Source: Micrococcales bacterium 72-143 (GTDB lineage Bacteria > Actinomycetota > Actinomycetes > Actinomycetales > Microbacteriaceae). From it: DNA of 64,000 nt. The stretch covers positions 248,001 to 312,000 of the forward strand of contig MKVM01000003.1 of NCBI GenBank assembly GCA_001898835.1, read 5' to 3'. Shown piece after piece: positions 47,488-56,260 of the stretch (positions are counted from its first letter, which is position 1; each line of letters begins with the position of its first letter). The notes beneath the pieces were generated by a model. It had not been told where the DNA came from. It searched no databases and worked only from the letters and a program-made list of their open reading frames with translations. A program made the position numbers and the translations under genes.

Positions 47488-48417
47488 CTAGGCGAGCTGC
47501 GACTCGGATGCCCGCAGCAGGCGGAGCTGGATGAAGGTGAGCACGCCCAGGATGAGGACGAGCAGGATGGCCATGGTGGCCGCGTAGCCCATGTGGAAGT
47601 ACGTGAACGCCTGTTGGTAGATGTAGTAATAGATGACCCGCGAGGCGTTGACGGGCCCGCCCTTGGTCGTGACGGCGACGGTGTCGAAGATCTGGAACGA
47701 GCCGATGAGCGACACGACGAGCACGAGGGCGAGGATCGGCTTCAGCAGCGGGAGCGTGATCCGGAAGAAGGTGCGGAGCTCGCCGGCGCCGTCGATCGCG
47801 GCCGCCTCGTAGGTGTCCTGCGGGATCTGGAGCATCCCCGCGTAGAACAGCAGAGCCGTGTACCCGACGAAGGCCCAGGTGTTGATGCCCGAGATGGTCG
47901 GGATGGCGAAGGCCGGGTTCGTGAAGAAGCCCACCTTGTCGAGCCCCATGGCGTCGAGCGTGCGGTTGACGAAGCCGAGGTTGGTGTCGAGCAGCCACAG
48001 CCACACGAGGCCGACGGTGACGTTGGGCACGAGCCAGGGCAGCAGGAGTGTGGTGCGCAGCACCACGGAGCGGGTGAGGCGGTGCATGAGCGTGGCGAGC
48101 ACGAGCGCGAGCACGGTCTGCGAGCCGACGTTGAGCACGACGTAGCAGAGCGTGACCCACATCGAGTTCCAGAACTCGGAGTCGGTGAGCACGGCGACGT
48201 AGTTCTCGAGCCCCACGAACTCGGGCTCCGCGAGCAGGCTGTAGTCGGTGAACGACCACCAGAGTCCGCGGATGGTGGGGTAGAGGTAGAAGACGGCGAA
48301 GCCGAGCAGCACGGGCGCGATGAAGAGGAGCGCGACCCGCCCGTCTCCCCGCGGGCGCGGCATCCGGGGGGCTGCGAGGCGGGACGGCGCCGTCCGCTGC
48401 AGTCCGAGCTGTGTCAT
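47488..48417 (-). CDS. ABC sugar transporter permease (MalF/UgpA-type)
   Basis: A 309-residue permease, first gene of the alpha-galactoside operon. Six helices are predicted; the EAA loop reads YEAAAIDGAGELRTFFRITLP (partly quoted: YEAAAIDGAGELRTFF), and IFDTVAVTTKGGPVNAS follows. The downstream permease starts 8 nt after its stop. The 164-nt gap before it is shared with the divergent ROK repressor gene, which probably controls both. Confidence 0.93.
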   Translation of the reverse strand: MTQLGLQRTAPSRLAAPRMPRPRGDGRVALLFIAPVLLGFAVFYLYPTIRGLWWSFTDYSLLAEPEFVGLENYVAVLTDSEFWNSMWVTLCYVVLNVGSQTVLALVLATLMHRLTRSVVLRTTLLLPWLVPNVTVGLVWLWLLDTNLGFVNRTLDAMGLDKVGFFTNPAFAIPTISGINTWAFVGYTALLFYAGMLQIPQDTYEAAAIDGAGELRTFFRITLPLLKPILALVLVVSLIGSFQIFDTVAVTTKGGPVNASRVIYYYIYQQAFTYFHMGYAATMAILLVLILGVLTFIQLRLLRASESQLA

Positions 48418-48534
48418 CGGGTGGCCTCTCCGCGCCTGACGGAGGGGACCGCGTCGGCGCGATGTTTCGGTTTCGGGGTCCACCGCCGACATGCCGTGGC
48501 GCGTCGTCGGTGAACCGCTAGAGTGGGTGAAGCG

Positions 48535-48563
48535 GGTTAATAATCCAACATGGCGATATAAAA
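48535..48563 (+). promoter_or_regulatory. AT-rich promoter/operator region of the ROK gene
   Basis: GGTTAATAATCC (48535-48546) is an imperfect dyad in otherwise GC-rich DNA, followed by TATAAA (48557-48562), a good -10 box for the ROK gene. A repressor on the AT-rich site would block both this promoter and the divergent transporter promoter. No second clear site was found. Confidence 0.4.
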
Positions 48564-48581
48564 CGCAAGAGGGGAGCGCGG

Positions 48582-49790
48582 ATGCCACGGGAAGCCATGG
48601 TCGACGCCGCGGGAGCCGCATCCATGGGCAGTCGATCGCTGCTGCGCCGGATGAACTCCCTCGGCGTCTTGCGCGCCATCATCAGCCGTCCGCAGACGCT
48701 CCGCGAGCTGACCACCTCATCCGGCCTCTCCCGCACCGCGATCGACGCCGTCGTCACCGACCTCACCGGCATGGGGTGGCTCGCCGCGTCCGAGAACGCC
48801 GCCGCGCGCGGTGTGGGGCGGCCCGCGATGACCTACCGGATCCCGCGCGGGCTCGGCTGCCTGCTGTCTGTCGACATCGGCGCGGGGCACGCCTTCGCGA
48901 TCGTCACCGACCTCACGGGCGAGGTGCTCGCCCAGCGCACGGGGCCCCTCGCGGAGGAGGACGACGCCGAGGCGCGCGTCGCCGCATCCCTTGAGGTATG
49001 CGACGCGGCCCTCGCCGACGCCGGCCTCGATCGCCGAGCACCGTGGGTCGTCACGGTCGGCTCCCCCGGCGCGATCAGCGACGGCCGCGTGCTGTTCTTC
49101 GGAGGCACGGGCATGCCCGGCTGGGTCGGCCTCGACCTGCGCACCCGCTTCGGCGCCGAGTTCGACGGGGCCGTTCTCGTGGAGGGCGATGTGCCGCTCG
49201 GCGCGCACGCCGAGCTCGCCTACGGTGCCGCCCGCGGCCACACGGACGTCGTGTACGTGCTGTGCGGTCGCCGCACCAGCGGCGCGGCGATCGTCGGCGG
49301 CCGGGTGCACCGCGGCATCAACGGGGCGGCCGGCATCGTGGGAGAGATGCCCGAGCTCAAGTGGGCCGAGCTCAACGAGTTGTACGGCCAGGACGTGCTC
49401 GCGACCCCGCGACCGAGCCGCGAGCAGATCTTCGAGCTCGCCCGCGTCGGCGATCCCGCCGCACGCGCCGCCGTCGACGAGTTCGCCGACGACCTCGCGG
49501 TGGGCTCCGCGGCGATGGTGCTCACCCTCGATCCGCAGCTGCTCGTGATCGGGGGCGGCAGCTCACCGAGCGCGGACGTGTTCCTGCCTCGCTTCGAGCA
49601 CACCCTCGCGCAGATCTGCCCCCTTCCGCCCGCCGTCGCGGCATCCCCTCTCGGCTCGGAGGCCGTGGCGATGGGCGGCATCAGCCTCGCCGCCCAGCAC
49701 CTCGACGCCGTGCTCGAGGACGCCGTGCGCGACCACCCCTCCTTCCCCGACCCCGCCGCCGCCCGCACCCTCCTGCGCACCGCCGCCTGA
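48582..49790 (+). CDS. ROK-family transcriptional repressor
   Basis: A 402-residue ROK regulator. A winged helix spans residues about 20-80 (SLLRRMNSLGVLRAIIS, LRELTTSSGLSRTAIDAVV). The ROK sugar-binding domain follows (LLSVDIGAGHAFAIVTDL, VTVGSPGAISDGRV, RGINGAAGIVGEM, and LVIGGGSSPSADVF). The zinc site, normally C-x-C-G-x2-GC-x-E, is not seen, so it may sense sugar without zinc. It is divergent from the alpha-galactoside transporter operon and is the likely local repressor. AGGGGAG is 5 nt before the ATG. Confidence 0.9.
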   Translation: MPREAMVDAAGAASMGSRSLLRRMNSLGVLRAIISRPQTLRELTTSSGLSRTAIDAVVTDLTGMGWLAASENAAARGVGRPAMTYRIPRGLGCLLSVDIGAGHAFAIVTDLTGEVLAQRTGPLAEEDDAEARVAASLEVCDAALADAGLDRRAPWVVTVGSPGAISDGRVLFFGGTGMPGWVGLDLRTRFGAEFDGAVLVEGDVPLGAHAELAYGAARGHTDVVYVLCGRRTSGAAIVGGRVHRGINGAAGIVGEMPELKWAELNELYGQDVLATPRPSREQIFELARVGDPAARAAVDEFADDLAVGSAAMVLTLDPQLLVIGGGSSPSADVFLPRFEHTLAQICPLPPAVAASPLGSEAVAMGGISLAAQHLDAVLEDAVRDHPSFPDPAAARTLLRTAA

Positions 49791-49798
49791 GCCTTCAC

Positions 49799-49862
49799 CC
49801 GCGAGTAGTCGTATCTCGGCCCCAAACGAGCCGGATAGGACGGGAAATACGACTACTCGCGG
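49799..49862. repeat. Long hairpin element H9
   Basis: Arms 49799-49821 and 49841-49862 pair over about 19 of 22 positions. They share GCGAGTAGTCGTATCTCGG with H8. It lies between the convergent ROK and hydrolase genes. Confidence 0.9.
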
Positions 49863-49880
49863 GGGGTGGGGTGAGGGTGC

Positions 49881-51611
49881 TCAGCCCGTCACCCGGACGA
49901 GACGGGCGAAGCGGACGACCAGGTCATCGGCGCCCGAGGCGAGGGAGATGCGGAGGCGGGCGGAAGCGCCGGCGGATGCGGCGAGGGCGCCGTCGGGGAG
50001 CGCGATCGTCGCCGTGCGCCAGGCGCCCGATCCCGTGCGCTCGACCGCGGCCGAGGAGCCCGCACCTGTGTCGATCGCGAACGCACCCGAGCCTGCGTCG
50101 AGGAACGTCACCTTGAGCACGACCCGCCCGGATGCGGCGGCCGCGAACCGCGGGTCCACGTCGAGCGCGAACCCCGTGTCGCCCGCCGCGACATCCGTCG
50201 AGAGTCCCTCGTGGGCGACGCCGTTGTCCTCCTCGAACACGTGCTCGTGGACGTCGGCATCCGTGCGGTGGGCGACCGAGCCGGGCTCGTCCACCTGCAC
50301 GAGCCAACGCTCGAGGTTGCGCACCCACGGTCGGTCGGGCCACGAGGCGGGGTCGTCGAACGGACCGGACTCGGGGTCGGCCCAGTAGCTGTCCTCCGCG
50401 TCGCGGAACGCGGCCCAGGCGTCCGCCGAGGTGTCGGCCCTCTGCCCGAGCGAGAGCCGCAGCCAGTCCCACTGCTCCGGATACTCCGCCATGTAGGACG
50501 GCCCGGGCACGACGTACATCCAGTTGACGCGCAGCTGCAGCGCCTTGAGGTTCGCCTGCCGCACCGCGTAGTACACGTCGTCGGTCTGATATCCGCAGTC
50601 GGTGAAGCACTCGTTCTCGGTCGCCACGACGTAGCGCCCCGAGTGGATCGGCAGCGACTCGTCGACCGTCATGTGCCCGTCGGGCTGCACGTGCGAGCCG
50701 TAGGCGGGCGCCTCGCTCAGGTGGAAGTTCGACAGCTCGGTGATGCCCGTGCGGATGCCCATGCCGGCGTCGACCGCCTGGCGCGCGAGCAGGTCGTCGG
50801 CGGCGCCGAACGGCCCCCACGGATAGTCCTCGCCGGTGAAGACGAGCTTGTCGGCGTGCTCGCCGAAGATCGCCACGAGGTCGCTCCACGCGTGCCCGTA
50901 CCAGGCGAGGTAGCTCTTCTCGTCGAGCTCGCCCGCGTCGGCCGCCGCGGTCACCATCTCGTAGTCGTACTCGGCCCAGGTGAAGGCGCCGGGCACGTAC
51001 ACGAACCTCAGCCGCGGGTCGGAGGCCAGCCCCAGGTCGACGAACAGCATCCGGTAGGTGTCCATGAGGTGGCCCCACACGCACTCGTTCCAGATCGGCA
51101 GGTGCCGCTGGCCGTCGTAGTCGGGTCCGTAGCTCGAGACGCCGCACTCCTCGGCCACCCAGGCTGGCGCCCAGTCCTCGCCGCTCGCGAAGATGCGCAT
51201 CCAGAAGTCGCCCGGCTGCCGCAGCTGCGCGTCGAGGGCGTCGAAGCTCATGCCCTGCGCGTCGCCCGCGGAGGTGCGGTCGATGCGCTTCTCGGCGGTG
51301 GGCCGCAGCTGCCGCCAGCTGAGGTCGACCGAGCGCACGGCGACGAGCTCGGATGCGTCGGCCTCCTCGGAGAAGTACCCCGAGTTCGGCGCGGGCCGCA
51401 CCCAGCCAGGCAGCGACCAGTCGTCGCCGTCGGCGACGGTCACGCCGGACGGGCCGGCGTCGACGAAGGACGTGCGGGGCCCGACGTCGAGGTCGATCCC
51501 GTCGCCTCCCGCGGTGGGCAGCGGCTCGGGGGCGCTCACCGTGCACCCCGCGAGCGCGAGCACGGCCGCCGCCGCGGCCACGATCCGGAGTCGGCGGACA
51601 CGCTCATGCAT
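49881..51611 (-). CDS. Lipoprotein with TIM-barrel glycoside-hydrolase-like domain
   Basis: A 576-residue lipoprotein (lipobox LALAGC near 22). The first 420 residues look like a (beta/alpha)8 glycosidase: GWVRPAPNSGYFSEEAD, DLSWRQLRPTAEKRI, FWMRIFASGEDWAPAWVAEE, LRFVYVPGAFTWAEYDY, and VVATENECFTDCGYQTDD with a candidate catalytic Glu. The last 130 residues are a beta-rich, binding-type domain (GRVVLKVTFLDAGSGAF). I cannot name a GH family. As the last gene of the transporter-kinase operon, overlapping the previous gene by 8 nt, it probably trims surface oligosaccharides before uptake. Confidence 0.75.
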   Translation of the reverse strand: MHERVRRLRIVAAAAAVLALAGCTVSAPEPLPTAGGDGIDLDVGPRTSFVDAGPSGVTVADGDDWSLPGWVRPAPNSGYFSEEADASELVAVRSVDLSWRQLRPTAEKRIDRTSAGDAQGMSFDALDAQLRQPGDFWMRIFASGEDWAPAWVAEECGVSSYGPDYDGQRHLPIWNECVWGHLMDTYRMLFVDLGLASDPRLRFVYVPGAFTWAEYDYEMVTAAADAGELDEKSYLAWYGHAWSDLVAIFGEHADKLVFTGEDYPWGPFGAADDLLARQAVDAGMGIRTGITELSNFHLSEAPAYGSHVQPDGHMTVDESLPIHSGRYVVATENECFTDCGYQTDDVYYAVRQANLKALQLRVNWMYVVPGPSYMAEYPEQWDWLRLSLGQRADTSADAWAAFRDAEDSYWADPESGPFDDPASWPDRPWVRNLERWLVQVDEPGSVAHRTDADVHEHVFEEDNGVAHEGLSTDVAAGDTGFALDVDPRFAAAASGRVVLKVTFLDAGSGAFAIDTGAGSSAAVERTGSGAWRTATIALPDGALAASAGASARLRISLASGADDLVVRFARLVRVTG

Positions 51612-52533
51612 CCGGGGCCTCCGCGCCCGCCAGGTAGCGCACTTCGATGCGGGGGGCGAGCAGCTCGGCGTCCGCGGGGTCGAAGACGGCGGCGCCGGGC
51701 CGCAGGGTGTTGGCGGCGGCGACGGCGGATGCCGAGCGCAGCGCCTCCGGCAGCGCGACGCCGCCGTCGAGGGCGAGCAGCAGCCCCGCGAGGAACGAGT
51801 CGCCCGCGCCAACCGTGTAGCGGCCGACGGGCGGCGAGGTGACGCGCCAGGCACCCTCGGCGTCCATCCCGAGCGAGCCGGACGCGCCGTCGGTCACGAT
51901 CGCGACGCTCGCGCCGCGCTCGCGCAGCCGACGGGCGAGCACGTCGAGCTCCCCCGGGCCGACGGCCTCCTCCGCCTCCGCCCGGTTGACCTTCACGAGC
52001 CCGGGCCGCGTGCGCGCGAGCACCGCGTCGAGCGCGTCGCCGCGCAGGTCGACGGCGAGGCGCACCCCGCGGTCGGCGGCCTCGGCGAGGGCTCCGGCGA
52101 GCTCGTCGGCGCGCTCGGCGGGAACGGAACCGGAGACAGCGAGCCAGCCGGTGTGCACGCGCGCGAGGGCGCCGGTCACCGCGGCCCACGCCGCCTCGTC
52201 GAGGTCGGGTACGCGCTCGTAGAACTCCGTGATCCGCCCGTCGGCGGCGTCCACGACGCTCACGCACATCCGGGTCGGCTCGCTCGCGGGCACCGGCTCG
52301 ACGAGCACGCCGTCGGCGTCGAGGGCCGCGCGGATGCCGTCGCCGACGGCACCGCCGAGCGGCGCGATGGCCCGCACCCGACCGCCGAGCGCGTGCAGGG
52401 CGCGGGCGACGTTGAGCGACTTCCCGCCCGGCAGCGCGAGCTTCCAGTCGGGCCGGTGGATGCCGCCCACCTCGAGGGCGGCGACGCCGTAGGTCACGTC
52501 GAGCGCGGGCGAGAGCCCGAGACAGGTGATCAC
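51604..52533 (-). CDS. Hexose kinase, 1-phosphofructokinase/tagatose-6-phosphate kinase family (LacC/FruK-like)
   Basis: A 309-residue PfkB-superfamily kinase of the LacC/FruK branch. The start ITCLGLSPALDVTYGVAAL matches the TLNPALDxTY pattern, GGKSLNVARALHALGG carries the sugar-binding Asn, and GRYTVGAGDSFLAGLL is the anion-hole and catalytic Asp motif. In the LacC role it would phosphorylate tagatose-6-phosphate to the 1,6-bisphosphate, which fits the SIS protein in the same operon. FruK-type specificity is the main alternative. GTG start overlaps the previous stop (GTGA). Confidence 0.87.
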   Translation of the reverse strand: MITCLGLSPALDVTYGVAALEVGGIHRPDWKLALPGGKSLNVARALHALGGRVRAIAPLGGAVGDGIRAALDADGVLVEPVPASEPTRMCVSVVDAADGRITEFYERVPDLDEAAWAAVTGALARVHTGWLAVSGSVPAERADELAGALAEAADRGVRLAVDLRGDALDAVLARTRPGLVKVNRAEAEEAVGPGELDVLARRLRERGASVAIVTDGASGSLGMDAEGAWRVTSPPVGRYTVGAGDSFLAGLLLALDGGVALPEALRSASAVAAANTLRPGAAVFDPADAELLAPRIEVRYLAGAEAPDA

Positions 52534-53459
52534 GCCGTCAGCTCCGCCTCGACCTCGGCGCGCGTCGCCTGCCCGCCCGTGCCGCCGGCACCCCGCGTCG
52601 AGAGCGAGCCCGCGACGGCGGCCCAGCGCACCGCCTCCGCGAGGGGACGGCCGTCGAGCCAGGCCGCGAGGAATCCGGCGTCGAAGCTGTCTCCGGCGCC
52701 CGTCGTGTCGACGACGTCGAGGGTGAGGCCCGGGGCGCGCACGATGCCCCCGTCGGGGGTCACCGCGAAGCCGCCTGCGGCGCCGTCCTTGACCGCGACG
52801 ACCGGTCCGCGCGCGGCGAGCAGAGCGGCCGCCTCGACGGCATCGGCGGGTTCGTCGCCGAGTGCGCGAGCGAGCGCGACGGCTTCCTGGGCGTTCGGCA
52901 GCAGCAGGTCGAGGTGCGGCAGGCACTCCGCAACCCCCGCCCAGCTCTCGGCCGGATCCCAGTTGGTGTCGAGGCTCGTCGTCAGGCCTCGCTCGCGCAC
53001 TCGGGTCAGCACGCCGGGCAGCTCGCGCGCGAGGCCCGGCACGAGGAACAGGGATGCGAGGTGGAGGTGGGTCGCGTGCGCCGCGGCCGCGAGCACCTCG
53101 TCCGCCGTCAACCCCGCGAGCGCCCCCGTGAGGGTGAGGATCGCGCGGTCGTCGGGCGCGGAGAGGATCACGGAGACGCCCGTCGGTTCCTCGACCACCG
53201 CGAGCGCCGAGGTGTCGACCCCCTCCGCATCCAGCAGCTCGCGGGTGCGCGTCCCGAAGACGTCTCCGCCGACGCGGGCGACGATCGCGGTCTCGACGCC
53301 CAGGCGCGCGAGCCCCGCCGCGCAGATCCCCGCGCTCGAGCCGAGCACGAGGTCGGCACCGTCGAGCAGCTGCTCCGCCTGGCCGAAGCGCGGCACGACG
53401 TCGCCGCGCAGCACGAGGTCGAGGTTGGCGTCCCCTGCCACCAGCACGCGTGCCGTCAT
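52530..53459 (-). CDS. PfkB-family (ribokinase-like) sugar kinase
   Basis: A 309-residue ribokinase-like kinase. Visible are VAGDANLDLVLRGDVV near the start, LGSSAGICAAGLARLGVETAIV, TSLDTNWDPAESW, LLLPNAQEAVALA and the catalytic DTTGAGDSFDAGFLAAWL near 250. It belongs to a different branch from its neighbour, so the pair may act on two successive sugars or positions. In this operon it could phosphorylate the imported amino sugar. It overlaps the permease stop (ATGA). Confidence 0.88.
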   Translation of the reverse strand: MTARVLVAGDANLDLVLRGDVVPRFGQAEQLLDGADLVLGSSAGICAAGLARLGVETAIVARVGGDVFGTRTRELLDAEGVDTSALAVVEEPTGVSVILSAPDDRAILTLTGALAGLTADEVLAAAAHATHLHLASLFLVPGLARELPGVLTRVRERGLTTSLDTNWDPAESWAGVAECLPHLDLLLPNAQEAVALARALGDEPADAVEAAALLAARGPVVAVKDGAAGGFAVTPDGGIVRAPGLTLDVVDTTGAGDSFDAGFLAAWLDGRPLAEAVRWAAVAGSLSTRGAGGTGGQATRAEVEAELTA

Positions 53460-54325
53460 CCCTTGAGCCCCGACATCGTCATCGTCTGCACGAACTGCTT
53501 CTGCGCGAACAGGAAGAACAGCACGAGCGGTGCCGTCGCGATGACGTTACCCGCCATGAGCAGGTCCCACTGGGTGCGGCGGGTGCCCTGGAAGTTCGCG
53601 ATGCCGAGCTGCACCGTGAACGCGTTCTCGTCGTTGATCGCGATGAGCGGCCAGACGAGGTCGTTCCAGGAGCTCAGCAGAGTGAAGATCGCGAGCGTCG
53701 TCATGGCAGGGCGCGCGAGCGGCAGCACGACCCGCAGGAAGATCTCCAGCCGGTTCGCTCCGTCGATCGCCGCGGCCTCCTCGATCTCGATCGGGATCGA
53801 GAGGAAGAACTGGCGCATGAGGAAGATGCCGAACGCGGAGGCGAGCCACGGCACGAACGCGGCCGCGAGCGTGTTCACGATCCCGAGCTTCGAGAACATG
53901 ATGTAGGTGGGGATCATGAGCAGCTGGGTCGGGATCATGATCGTCGCGAGGATCAGGAAGAAGCCCGCCGTGCGGCCGCGGAACTGCAGCCGTGCGAAGC
54001 CATAGCCGGCGAGCGAGCACAGCACCACGTGGGAGACGATCGAGATGACCGCCACGATCGTCGAGTTGGCGAGCCAGCGCAGGATGTCGGTATCGGTGAG
54101 CAGGCCCACGAAGCCGTCGAGGGTGATCCGCGAGGGGAAGAACGGCGGCGGGAACTTCACGAGATCCGACCGCGGCGAGAGCGACGCCAGCAGCATCTGC
54201 GCGAACGGGATGAAGAACAGCAGCGCGATCGGCGCGAGCACGAGATGCCACAGGCTGAACCTGCGCTTCGGGTGCCGGGCGGGCGCGTCCGTGCGCGGCG
54301 CGCGGGTGAGCGAGGTGAGCGCCAT
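53456..54325 (-). CDS. ABC sugar transporter permease (MalG-type)
   Basis: A 289-residue permease with six predicted helices and a basic cytoplasmic start. The EAA loop is IEEAAAIDGANRLEIFLRVV, and the protein ends FVQTMTMSGLKG. It works with the permease encoded immediately before it (1-nt overlap) and the binding protein at the head of the operon. No ATPase is encoded nearby. Confidence 0.94.
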   Translation of the reverse strand: MALTSLTRAPRTDAPARHPKRRFSLWHLVLAPIALLFFIPFAQMLLASLSPRSDLVKFPPPFFPSRITLDGFVGLLTDTDILRWLANSTIVAVISIVSHVVLCSLAGYGFARLQFRGRTAGFFLILATIMIPTQLLMIPTYIMFSKLGIVNTLAAAFVPWLASAFGIFLMRQFFLSIPIEIEEAAAIDGANRLEIFLRVVLPLARPAMTTLAIFTLLSSWNDLVWPLIAINDENAFTVQLGIANFQGTRRTQWDLLMAGNVIATAPLVLFFLFAQKQFVQTMTMSGLKG

Positions 54326-55290
54326 CAGAACGCCTCCATGTTCCGGCGACGGGCGTAGAGCACCATGCCGACCGTGATGAGCAGGGTCACCGCGAACAGG
54401 ATGTACGCGGCCGCGGAGCCGGTGCCGAAGTCGAGGGCCTTGAAGGCCTTCTCCCACAGGTAGTAGACGATCGTCTTGGTGGCATCCAGCGGGCCGCCCC
54501 GCGTCGTCGTGTAGACGAGGTCGAACAGCTGCAGCGCGCCGATCACCTGCCAGATGGTGACGAAGACGGTGACCGGCCCGAGCTCGGGCCACACCACCCG
54601 CCAGAAGGTCTGCCAGCGGTTCGCACCATCGATGCGCGCGGCCTCCAGCAGCTCGTTCGGGATGTCCTGCAACGCGGCGAGGTAGATGACCGTCGTGAAG
54701 GCGGCCTGCCCCCAGAGCGACATGATCGCGATCACGAGCATCGCCTGGCTGGGGTCCTCGAGCCACCCCTGGGCCGGCAGCCCGATCGAGCGGAGCACGT
54801 TGTTCGCGAGGCCGTACTGCGGGCTGAACAGGTACGTCGAGAGGATGCCGGTGGCGGCAGCGGACGCCACGAACGGCACGAAGATGGCCGTGCGGTAGAG
54901 GCCGATGAGCGGGATGTCGCGGTTGAGGGCGACCGCGAGGAACAGGCCGAGCAGAACCGACGCCGGCACGAACAGCACGACGTAGAGGCCCGTGTGGCTG
55001 ACGGCCGCCCAGAACTCCTCGTCGCTCATGAGGCGCGTGTAGTTGGCGCCGCCCACGAACTTCGGCGGCGCGAAGCCGTTCCACTTCTGGAGCGAGAGCA
55101 GGAACGCCCACGCCGCCGGGAAGATCGAGAGACCCAGGATGATGACCATCGCGGGGGCGACGAACGCCCACCCGGTCAGGGTGCTGAGCCCGCGACGGCG
55201 GCGGGCACCGGCCCGGGTCTCGGGCGCGGAGGGGCGGGAGGCGCGCGGCGCGCCCGCGTGCGTGGGTTTCTTCTCGGTCACAGTCGTCAT
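54325..55290 (-). CDS. ABC sugar transporter permease (MalF-type)
   Basis: A 321-residue permease. A Lys/Arg/Pro-rich cytoplasmic head of 38 residues precedes six helices; the EAA loop is LLEAARIDGANRWQTFWRVV, followed by LFDLVYTTTRGGPLDATKT. GGAG is 8 nt before the ATG. It lies 25 nt after the SIS gene in the same operon. Confidence 0.94.
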   Translation of the reverse strand: MTTVTEKKPTHAGAPRASRPSAPETRAGARRRRGLSTLTGWAFVAPAMVIILGLSIFPAAWAFLLSLQKWNGFAPPKFVGGANYTRLMSDEEFWAAVSHTGLYVVLFVPASVLLGLFLAVALNRDIPLIGLYRTAIFVPFVASAAATGILSTYLFSPQYGLANNVLRSIGLPAQGWLEDPSQAMLVIAIMSLWGQAAFTTVIYLAALQDIPNELLEAARIDGANRWQTFWRVVWPELGPVTVFVTIWQVIGALQLFDLVYTTTRGGPLDATKTIVYYLWEKAFKALDFGTGSAAAYILFAVTLLITVGMVLYARRRNMEAF

Positions 55291-55315
55291 CGTCGGCTCC
55301 TCGACCACTCTCGAT

Positions 55316-56194
55316 TCAGGGAAGCACGATGGAGCGGGTCAGATGGCGGGGGTTGTCAGGGTCGAGCCCGCGCCCGACGGCGGTGCGCACCGCGAGCAGC
55401 TGGGCGAGCGCGAGCTGCACGAGCGGGTCGGCCTCCGACTGCACGACGACCGCACCCGTCGCCTCGACATCGCGCGCCAGGTCGTCGTCGACCGCACCGA
55501 GGAACCACACGAGTGAGCCCGGATGCGCGACGGCGAGCGGGCCGTGACGGTAGTCGAGCAGCGGATACGACTCCGCCCACGCCTGCGCCGCCTCGCGGAT
55601 CTTGAGCGCCGCCTCCTGTGCGAGACCGTAGGTCCAGCCGCGCCCCAGGTAGACGACGTGGTCGAAGCCCTCGGGCGCCTCGGGCGCGCCCGCCGCGAGG
55701 GCCGCCTCCGCCTCGGCCGGCAGCGCCGAGACGTCCTCGCCGAGCGCCGCCCGGGCGAGGAAGAGGAACGTCGTCGGGAAGCGGGTCTGCACCACCGAGC
55801 GCTCGTCGGCGAAGTCGAGCAGCAGCACCTCGTCGGCGAGCTCCGCGCACGGCGAGTCGGCCACCCCGGTGACGACGACCTTGCGCACGCCCTCCGGCAC
55901 GCCGCGCAGGGCTTCGATGACCTCGGTCGTCGTGCCGGAGCGGGTGATCCCGATGATGGCGTCGTACGGACGCCACGGCCGCGGCTCCGAGGCGTAGGCG
56001 GCATCCGTCTCCCCGAAGCCCGCCTGCTCGCGCAGCAGGGCGAACGACTCGGCGACGAACGCGGAGGTGCCGCATCCGATCACGAGCACGCGCTCGCCCG
56101 GACGGGTCAGCATCCGCACGGCGTCGGGGAGGAGGTCGAGCGAGCGGCGCCAGATGTCCGGCTGGCTCTCGATCTCGAGGGAGGTGATGTTCAT
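55316..56194 (-). CDS. SIS-domain sugar isomerase/deaminase (AgaS/GlmS-like)
   Basis: A 292-residue protein with two SIS domains. The first has LVIGCGTSAFVAESFALL and GITRSGTTTEVIEAL, the phosphosugar-binding loops; the second has VYLGRGWTYGLAQEAALKIRE, and then a late Glu/His segment (YPLLDYRHGPLAV) like the active site of GlmS and AgaS. AgaS converts galactosamine-6-phosphate to tagatose-6-phosphate and ammonia. That role would fit the LacC-like kinase downstream, but frlB-type or glucosamine-type activity cannot be excluded. A hairpin separates it from the binding-protein gene. Confidence 0.85.
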   Translation of the reverse strand: MNITSLEIESQPDIWRRSLDLLPDAVRMLTRPGERVLVIGCGTSAFVAESFALLREQAGFGETDAAYASEPRPWRPYDAIIGITRSGTTTEVIEALRGVPEGVRKVVVTGVADSPCAELADEVLLLDFADERSVVQTRFPTTFLFLARAALGEDVSALPAEAEAALAAGAPEAPEGFDHVVYLGRGWTYGLAQEAALKIREAAQAWAESYPLLDYRHGPLAVAHPGSLVWFLGAVDDDLARDVEATGAVVVQSEADPLVQLALAQLLAVRTAVGRGLDPDNPRHLTRSIVLP

Positions 56195-56223
56195 GGGATG
56201 CTGCGCTCCTGCTGCAGGGTGGG

Positions 56224-56252
56224 GGATGGGACGGCCGGCGGCCGTCCCATCC
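56224..56252. terminator. Intercistronic attenuator hairpin
   Basis: A perfect 13-bp stem (56224-56236 with 56240-56252) with a 3-nt loop, between the binding-protein gene and the rest of its operon. Such hairpins raise the level of binding protein relative to permeases by stopping or protecting part of the transcript. Confidence 0.75.
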
Positions 56253-56260
56253 GGGTGGAT

